Below are positions 7,222 to 11,854 of a DNA stretch of 11,854 bases, one piece after another. Position 1 is the stretch's first letter. Every line of letters starts with the position of its first letter. The DNA comes from Geobacter sp. UBA5608. Its GTDB lineage: Bacteria; Desulfobacterota; Desulfuromonadia; Geobacterales; Pseudopelobacteraceae. Below the pieces are notes generated by a model that had not been told where the DNA came from, searched no databases, and saw only the letters and a program-made list of their open reading frames with translations. Position numbers and translations under genes: made by a program. The stretch lies in NCBI GenBank assembly GCA_002424705.1, contig DIKW01000081.1, forward strand, positions 8,448 through 20,301, in the 5' to 3' direction.

Positions 7222-8063
7222 TGCCGGGCACCCTGTACATCGTAGCCACGCCGATCGGCAACCTGGAGGATATGACCTTCCGGGCGGTGCGTACCCTGAA
7301 GGAAGCCGACCTGATCGCCGCCGAGGACACCCGCCACTCCCGCAAGTTGTTGGCCCACTTCGGCATCACCACGCCGCTCACCTCCTACTACGACCACAAC
7401 CAGGCCTTGAAGGGTGAACGGATCCTGGCGACCCTGCAGGAAGGCAGGCAGGTGGCACTGATCTCCGACGCCGGCACCCCCTGCATCTCGGACCCCGGCT
7501 ACCAGCTGGTGCGGGATGCCCTGTCCGCCGGGATCACGGTGGTGCCGATCCCCGGCGCCTGTGCCGCTGTGTCCGCGCTTTCAGCGGCAGGTCTACCGAC
7601 AAATGCCTTTACCTTTGCCGGTTTTCCGCCGAATAAAGAAGGTAAGCGTCGCTCGTTTCTGGCCTCGCTCGCCTCGGCACAGGGCAGTGTGGTGCTGTAT
7701 GAGGCGCCGCACCGCTTGAAGGCCACCCTGACCGATATTGCCGTGGTGCTGGGCGAACGCCGGGTGGTGGTGGCCCGGGAGCTGACCAAGCTGCATGAGG
7801 AGTTTCTGTTCGGCACAGCCAGCACGGTGCAGGAGCAGATACCGGAAGAGCGGGAACGGGGCGAGCTGGTGATCCTGATCGCACCGGCCGATGCAGACAG
7901 CCAGCGGCTGGAGGGGGTATCCCCAGAAGAACAGCTGCAGACAGCCCTGGCCAAGGGACACAGCGTCAAGGAAGCAGCCGCCCTGGTGGCTGCCGCAACC
8001 GGCATGCCCAGACGAGAGCTGTACGCACAGGCGTTGATCATGAAAAACAGGGAGCTTGTTTAG
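7221..8063 (+). CDS. rsmI: 16S rRNA (cytidine1402-2'-O)-methyltransferase
   Basis: Uses S-adenosylmethionine to methylate the 2'-OH of C1402 in the decoding centre of 16S rRNA, tuning P-site function. At 280 residues it matches the family (E. coli 286). The tetrapyrrole-methylase fold is seen in GTLYIVATPIGNLEDMTFRA (3-22), EDTRHSRKLL, the diagnostic SDAGTPCISDPG (82-93) and PIPGACAAVSALSAAGL, with a C-terminal helical region (VKEAAALVAAATGMPRRELY). The start ATG shares one base with the amidase stop (TAATG) and no Shine-Dalgarno sequence is visible in front, so translation is probably coupled to the amidase. The stretch around 7,585-7,660 uses more A/T-ending codons than the rest, without disturbing the family motifs. 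Assignment is firm; the paralogous CobA/CysG-type methylases lack this N-terminal motif. Confidence 0.97.
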   Translation: MPGTLYIVATPIGNLEDMTFRAVRTLKEADLIAAEDTRHSRKLLAHFGITTPLTSYYDHNQALKGERILATLQEGRQVALISDAGTPCISDPGYQLVRDALSAGITVVPIPGACAAVSALSAAGLPTNAFTFAGFPPNKEGKRRSFLASLASAQGSVVLYEAPHRLKATLTDIAVVLGERRVVVARELTKLHEEFLFGTASTVQEQIPEERERGELVILIAPADADSQRLEGVSPEEQLQTALAKGHSVKEAAALVAAATGMPRRELYAQALIMKNRELV

Positions 8064-9422
8064 ATGAAGATATCAGTATTTGGCGCCGGGTATGTGGGAC
8101 TTGTGGCTGCGGCCTGCTTTGCTGAGAGCGGCAACAGCGTGATCGCCGTTGATGTTGATCAGCAGAAGATCGAAGGGCTCAAAAACGGCATCATCCCGAT
8201 CTACGAACCGGGCCTCAAAGAGCTGATCCTGCGCAACCAGGCAGAGGGGCGCCTCTCCTTCACCACCGACGTGGTTGAGGCCGTTGAGCAATCCCTGATC
8301 CAGTTCATCGCCGTCGGTACCCCCCCCGGCGAAGACGGCTCCGCCGACCTGCAGTACGTACTGGCCGTAGGTCGCACCATCGGCAGACATATGAACGGCT
8401 TCAAGATCATCGTCGACAAGTCCACCGTGCCGGTGGGCACCGCCGACAAGGTACGGGCCGCCATCCAGGAGGAGCTGATCAGCCGCGGTTCGTCGCTCGA
8501 ATTTGACGTGGTCTCCAACCCGGAGTTTCTCAAGGAGGGGGCAGCCATCGACGACTTCATGAAGCCGGACCGGGTGGTGATCGGCACCGACAACGTCCGC
8601 ACCGCCGAGATCATGAAGGAGCTCTATGACCCGTTCATGCGCAAGCAGAACCGGATGATCGTGATGGATATCCGCTCGGCCGAGATGACCAAATACGCCG
8701 CCAACGCTATGCTGGCGACCCGCATCTCCTTCATGAACCAGATCGCCGGGCTGTGTGAACGGATGGGGGCCGATGTGGCGGCGGTGCGCGAAGGGATCGG
8801 CTCCGACACCCGCATCGGGTACGACTTCCTGTTCCCCGGCCCCGGTTATGGCGGCTCCTGCTTCCCCAAGGATGTCAAGGCGTTGATCCGCACCGCCGAG
8901 GAATGCGATTACGACTTCCTGCTCTTGAAGGCGGTGGAAGAGGTCAACGACCGCCAGAAAGAGGTGCTGGCCACCAAACTGATCAAGGTGTTGGGCTCCG
9001 CCGACGAGGAGCAGCCGCTGACCGGCCGCACCATCGCCTGCTGGGGTCTTTCCTTCAAACCCCGCACCGACGACATGCGCGAGGCGCCATCGATCACCAT
9101 CATTGAACGTCTGCTGGCGGCCGGCGCCACGGTACGGGCCCACGATCCGGAGGCACTGCACGAGGCGCAGAAGCTGTTCGGCAATCGGATCGAGTACAGC
9201 AGCAACCAGTACGATATCTTGGAAAACGCCGACGCCCTGGCGGTGATTACCGACTGGTCCGAATACCGCAACCCCGATTTCGACCGGATCAAGAGCGCCC
9301 TGCGCCAGCCCCTGATCGTGGATGGCCGCAATCTGTACAAACCGAACCGGATGCAGGAGGCCGGCATCCGTTACATCCCGCTGGGCCGAGCCAACAGCGG
9401 CATCAGCGGCGGAGACAAGTAA
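8064..9422 (+). CDS. ugd: UDP-glucose 6-dehydrogenase
   Basis: Oxidises UDP-glucose to UDP-glucuronate with two NAD+ in the cytoplasm. Length 452 fits the bacterial family. The NAD-binding loop GAGYVG is at residues 7-12, followed by an acidic strand end VDVD; later come VGTPPGEDGSADL, DKSTVPVGT, SNPEFLKEGAAIDDF, and GGSCFPKD with catalytic Cys266. The C-terminal Rossmann domain has WGLSFKPRTDDMREAPS, which binds the UDP-sugar side. The ATG follows the rsmI stop with no gap; AGGGAG at 8049-8054 is a usable ribosome site about nine bases away. The next gene uses its product, so together they make UDP-xylose. A GDP-mannose dehydrogenase is the main alternative; the overall motif set and the decarboxylase neighbour favour UDP-glucose. 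A C8 run (8320-8327) lies in the GTPP codons. Confidence 0.96.
   Translation: MKISVFGAGYVGLVAAACFAESGNSVIAVDVDQQKIEGLKNGIIPIYEPGLKELILRNQAEGRLSFTTDVVEAVEQSLIQFIAVGTPPGEDGSADLQYVLAVGRTIGRHMNGFKIIVDKSTVPVGTADKVRAAIQEELISRGSSLEFDVVSNPEFLKEGAAIDDFMKPDRVVIGTDNVRTAEIMKELYDPFMRKQNRMIVMDIRSAEMTKYAANAMLATRISFMNQIAGLCERMGADVAAVREGIGSDTRIGYDFLFPGPGYGGSCFPKDVKALIRTAEECDYDFLLLKAVEEVNDRQKEVLATKLIKVLGSADEEQPLTGRTIACWGLSFKPRTDDMREAPSITIIERLLAAGATVRAHDPEALHEAQKLFGNRIEYSSNQYDILENADALAVITDWSEYRNPDFDRIKSALRQPLIVDGRNLYKPNRMQEAGIRYIPLGRANSGISGGDK
8320..8327. repeat. C8 homopolymer in ugd
   Basis: Eight C bases within the codons for Thr-Pro-Pro of the conserved GTPP motif. The reading frame is intact. Slippage here would truncate the enzyme early, but the run is short and constrained by the conserved motif. 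Confidence 0.75.
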
Positions 9423-9423
9423 G

Positions 9424-10362
9424 ATGCGCATCCTGGTCACCGGCGGAGCAGGGTTTCTGGGCAGCCACCTCTGCGAGCGGCTGCTGGGTGAAGGTCACGA
9501 CGTGATCTGCCTGGACAACTTTTTCACCGGTTCCAAAGACAACATCATCCACCTGCTGGATAACCATCGTTTCGAGCTGATCCGCCACGACATCGTGGAG
9601 CCGATCCTGCTGGAGGTGGACCGAATCTACAACCTGGCCTGCCCGGCCTCGCCGGTGCATTACCAGTACAACCCGGTCAAGACCGTCAAGACCAGCGTGA
9701 TGGGGATGATCAACATGCTGGGGATGGCCAAGCGGGTCAAGGCCCGCATCCTGCAGGCCTCTACCTCCGAGGTCTACGGTGACCCCCAGGTGCATCCGCA
9801 GACGGAAGACTACTGGGGCCACGTCAACCCGATCGGTATCCGCAGCTGCTACGATGAAGGGAAGCGGGTGGCCGAGACCCTGATGATGGACTACCACCGC
9901 CAGAACGGGGTGGATATCCGAATCGTGCGGATCTTCAACACCTACGGCCCGCGCATGGCCGAAAACGACGGTCGGGTGGTCTCCAACTTCATCCTGCAGG
10001 CCTTGAATAATCAAGAGATCACCGTCTTCGGCGACGGCTCTCAGACCCGCTCCTTCTGCTATGTTTCCGACCTGATCGAAGGGATGATCCGGATGATGGA
10101 AAACCAGCAGGGGTTCATCGGTCCGGTCAACCTGGGCAACCCGGTGGAGAACAGCATCCTTGAATTTGCTGAAAAAATCGTTACTATAACAGGATCGGCA
10201 TCGCGGATCGTGTTCAAACCGCTGCCCCAGGACGATCCCAAGCAACGCCGGCCTGATATCAGCCTGGCTGGCGAAAAGCTGGGCTGGCAACCGACCATGG
10301 ATCTGGCAACCGGCCTGAAACAGACCGCCGACTACTTTGCGGCACGCAGCAGCAGAGGATAA
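9424..10362 (+). CDS. uxs: UDP-glucuronate decarboxylase (UDP-xylose synthase)
   Basis: Extended short-chain dehydrogenase that converts UDP-glucuronate to UDP-xylose and CO2 with tightly bound NAD+, the step after the upstream dehydrogenase. The 312-residue length matches soluble bacterial UXS, with no N-terminal membrane anchor. NAD binding: TGGAGFLGSHLCERL (6-20), then D31. The family-specific LACPASPVHYQYNPVKTVKT (71-90) is strongly diagnostic. The catalytic set is T114/S115/E116 in STSEVYGD plus Y143 and K147 in SCYDEGKRVAE, and RIFNTYGPRM follows. The ATG at 9424 is one base after the ugd stop, with GGAG at 9411-9414; an open frame extending to 9322 is ugd overlap. dTDP-glucose 4,6-dehydratase and UDP-glucose epimerase are relatives but lack this 71-90 signature. 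UDP-xylose presumably feeds a surface glycan; no glycosyltransferase is in the window. Confidence 0.95.
   Translation: MRILVTGGAGFLGSHLCERLLGEGHDVICLDNFFTGSKDNIIHLLDNHRFELIRHDIVEPILLEVDRIYNLACPASPVHYQYNPVKTVKTSVMGMINMLGMAKRVKARILQASTSEVYGDPQVHPQTEDYWGHVNPIGIRSCYDEGKRVAETLMMDYHRQNGVDIRIVRIFNTYGPRMAENDGRVVSNFILQALNNQEITVFGDGSQTRSFCYVSDLIEGMIRMMENQQGFIGPVNLGNPVENSILEFAEKIVTITGSASRIVFKPLPQDDPKQRRPDISLAGEKLGWQPTMDLATGLKQTADYFAARSSRG
10160..10190 (+). promoter_or_regulatory. Weak internal promoter candidate upstream of ftsB
   Basis: TTGAAT (10160-10165), 19 bases, TATAAC (10185-10190) inside uxs. The stretch is AT-rich and includes the rare codon ATA, unlike its surroundings. The 19-base spacer is longer than ideal, so support is weak. 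Confidence 0.2.
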
Positions 10363-10365
10363 CCT

Positions 10366-10662
10366 GTGCAGAAGATTCGCATCACACGACGCACCTATCT
10401 GATCCCGGCGGGCTGCCTGGCCTTCATCCTGTTCTTTACGGTATTTGGTGAACGGGGTCTGCTGCGGATTTACGAGATGCGTCAGGAAAAGAAGCGGATC
10501 GACGAAAAGGTGAGCGAACTCAAGACTGAAAACGACAAACTACGGACCGAGATAGCCGCCCTGCACAACGACCGCTATCACCTGGAACGGATCGCCCGCA
10601 AGGAACTGGGGCTGGTTAAACCCAACGAGATCATCTACCAGTTCCCGCCGGCCGGGAACTAA
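10366..10662 (+). CDS. ftsB: FtsB/DivIC-family cell division protein (septum formation initiator)
   Basis: Small bitopic membrane protein that, in known systems, joins FtsL and FtsQ to activate septal peptidoglycan synthesis. The 98-residue product has a short basic cytoplasmic N-terminus, one membrane helix (about 11-28), a periplasmic coiled coil (about 33-75, heptad-like IDEKVSELKTENDKLRTEIA) and the typical end ERIARKELGLVKPNEIIYQF. The start is GTG at 10366, three bases after the uxs stop, with AGAGG at 10354-10358 as ribosome site. Presence with the amidase in the same train agrees with a division role. FtsL-like proteins share the architecture, but the LGLVKPNEIIYQF end is characteristic of FtsB/DivIC. 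Confidence 0.92.
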   Translation: MQKIRITRRTYLIPAGCLAFILFFTVFGERGLLRIYEMRQEKKRIDEKVSELKTENDKLRTEIAALHNDRYHLERIARKELGLVKPNEIIYQFPPAGN

Positions 10663-10674
10663 GGAACAGCCGCT

Positions 10675-10851
10675 ATGTCACGACAAAGCTGCGCCGTCTG
10701 CGCCTGGCGCGAAACCTGCGCCAAACGTTTCAGCGTCACCGACGGCGGCGCACGCTGCCCTGATTTTTCCCGAGACGTTTCGATCAAAGACCCGGACGAT
10801 CTGCCACCGTCCAGCTCCAACCAACCATCCAAGGAACCACAGAAACAATGA
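10675..10851 (+). CDS. Small four-cysteine protein of unknown function
   Basis: 58 residues, ATG at 10675 with AGGA at 10662-10665 nine bases upstream; the stop TGA overlaps the argS start (ATGA). It contains cysteines at 6, 9, 15 and 28 (C-x2-C-x5-C-x12-C), with CAVCAWRETCAKRF at 6-19 and GGARCPDFSRD later, and a Pro/Ser/Lys/Gln-rich tail from about residue 44. There is no signal peptide or membrane segment. The cysteine spacing suggests a small zinc or iron-sulfur site, but that is inference. I recall uncharacterised proteins of this kind near ftsB-argS in Geobacter relatives but cannot verify it. The tight spacing on both sides and GC-rich codons like its neighbours support it as a real gene. 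Confidence 0.8.
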   Translation: MSRQSCAVCAWRETCAKRFSVTDGGARCPDFSRDVSIKDPDDLPPSSSNQPSKEPQKQ

Positions 10852-11854
10852 TCCGTCAGAACCTTGCCACATTGGTCTCACAGGCACTGGAAAGGGCCCG
10901 CGGGGCCTCTGTGCTGTTGTCTGAAACCCTGCCTGCCGTCACCATCGGTATCCCGGCCCATGAAGAGCATGGCGATTTCTCCTGCAACGTGGCCATGCAA
11001 CTGGCCAAGGCCGAGAAAAAGGCGCCGCGCCAGGTGGCCGAGCTGCTGCTTGCCCATCTGGAAGACCATGACGGGCTGGTGGCCCGTACCGAGATCGCCG
11101 GCCCTGGTTTCATCAACTTCTTCATCTCCCCGGCCGCCTGGCAGGCCTGCCTGCCGCAGATCAACAAAGCCGGCGCGGTCTATGGCCAGACCTACAGCGG
11201 CCAGGGCCGCAAGGCGCAGGTGGAGTTCGTCAGCGCCAACCCCACCGGACCGCTGCATATCGGCCATGGCCGCGGCGCCGCCATCGGCGACGTGCTCTGC
11301 CGGCTGCTGTCGGCATCCGGCTGGCAGGTAACCCGCGAGTTCTACTACAACGACGCCGGCGCCCAGATCAGCAACCTGGCCCTGTCGGTGCAGGCCCGCT
11401 GTCTGGGCGTTGAACCGGACGACCCGCGCTGGCCGGCCGACGGCTACCAGGGCGACTACATCACAGAGGTGGCAACAGCCTATCTGGCGGGCGAAACCGT
11501 TGTGGCCGATGACCAGCAGGTGACCGCCTCCGGCGACCCGCAGGACCTTGACGCCATCCGTCGCTTCGCGGTGGCGGCCCTGCGTCGCGAGCAGGATCAG
11601 GACCTGAAGGCCTTCGATGTCCATTTCGACAACTACTTCCTCGAATCCAGCCTCTACAACGACGGCAAGGTGGAGGCAGCGGTGCAGGCCATCATCACCA
11701 ACGGCCACACCTACGAGCAGGAAGGCGCGCTCTGGCTGCGCACCACCGACTTCGGCGACGACAAGGACCGGGTGATGCGCAAGAGCGACGGCGGCTACAC
11801 CTACTTCGTGCCGGATGTGGCCTACCACCTGGACAAATGGCAGCGCGGCTTCGT
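10848..11854 (+). CDS. argS: Arginyl-tRNA synthetase (3' end cut by window edge)
   Basis: Class I synthetase that charges tRNA-Arg with arginine; most family members need bound tRNA for activation. The window holds 335 full codons of about 550-590. The N-terminal additional domain (about 1-85), which contacts the tRNA D-loop, is followed by VEFVSANPTGPLHIGHGRGA, where HIGH is residues 137-140, and by the catalytic-domain motifs FYYNDAGAQI, FDNYFLESSLY and MRKSDGGYTYFVPDVAYHLDKW. The KMSKS-like loop and the anticodon-binding DALR domain lie beyond the window. The ATG overlaps the stop of the small cysteine protein; the nearest AAGGA (10831-10835) is twelve bases away, longer than ideal, so coupling with the small gene is likely. 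Confidence 0.97.
   Translation, partial: MIRQNLATLVSQALERARGASVLLSETLPAVTIGIPAHEEHGDFSCNVAMQLAKAEKKAPRQVAELLLAHLEDHDGLVARTEIAGPGFINFFISPAAWQACLPQINKAGAVYGQTYSGQGRKAQVEFVSANPTGPLHIGHGRGAAIGDVLCRLLSASGWQVTREFYYNDAGAQISNLALSVQARCLGVEPDDPRWPADGYQGDYITEVATAYLAGETVVADDQQVTASGDPQDLDAIRRFAVAALRREQDQDLKAFDVHFDNYFLESSLYNDGKVEAAVQAIITNGHTYEQEGALWLRTTDFGDDKDRVMRKSDGGYTYFVPDVAYHLDKWQRGF

Noticed and set aside
7605..7645. Possible promoter in an AT-richer part of rsmI (TTTACC followed by an A-rich box)
   Set aside because: The -10 match is poor (about 2 of 6), and the gene downstream is hundreds of bases away.
8073..9440. 455-codon open frame on the minus strand covering all of ugd
   Set aside because: Mirror of the GC-ending codon bias of ugd; its translation has no recognisable domain, and the plus-strand gene has all family motifs.
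9403..10290. 295-codon minus-strand frame over uxs
   Set aside because: Shadow of the conserved decarboxylase gene; no promoter, ribosome site or domain.
10878..11828. 316-codon minus-strand frame over argS
   Set aside because: Same cause: high GC at third positions of argS keeps the opposite strand free of stops.

Overview
The window is GC-rich, densely packed bacterial chromosome with no sign of mobile DNA. It most likely comes from a Gram-negative, Geobacter/Trichlorobacter-like member of the Desulfuromonadota. This assignment rests on the remembered gene order (mutS, amidase, rsmI, UDP-sugar genes, ftsB, small Cys protein, argS) and on the envelope-type proteins, not on a search.

Layout. 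Positions 1-3232 (minus strand) hold a two-gene tripartite-efflux unit. It consists of a lipoprotein periplasmic adaptor (membrane fusion protein) followed, with a 4-base GTGA overlap, by an RND inner-membrane pump that runs off the left edge. A divergent intergenic region of about 85 bases (3233-3316) separates it from a long plus-strand gene train: mutS (mismatch recognition), a secreted AMIN/Amidase_3 cell-wall amidase, rsmI (16S rRNA C1402 2'-O-methyltransferase), UDP-glucose 6-dehydrogenase, UDP-glucuronate decarboxylase, an FtsB/DivIC-like division protein, a 58-residue four-cysteine protein and the 5' two-thirds of argS, which runs off the right edge. Gene junctions are 4-base ATGA overlaps (mutS/amidase and small protein/argS), a 1-base TAATG overlap (amidase/rsmI), or gaps of 0-12 bases, so the train looks like one operon or a few nested transcripts.

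How the genes relate. The amidase (septal peptidoglycan splitting) and FtsB (divisome) act in division. The two UDP-sugar enzymes form a complete UDP-glucose to UDP-glucuronate to UDP-xylose route for surface glycans. RsmI and ArgS serve translation, and MutS serves DNA repair. The efflux pair is transcribed the other way and is probably regulated separately.

Most notable points: (i) a compact divergent promoter region in which one self-complementary TTGCAA hexamer can serve as -35 box in both directions, with an operator-like inverted repeat inside the mutS promoter; (ii) a mutS start with no Shine-Dalgarno sequence and a predicted leader of almost zero length; (iii) a good extended -10 promoter inside the 3' end of mutS, aimed at the amidase operon; (iv) a small four-cysteine protein locked between ftsB and argS; (v) an interrupted C-tract in mutS that could slip. 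I did not find a defence system, CRISPR array, RNA gene, IS element or clearly novel multi-gene system.
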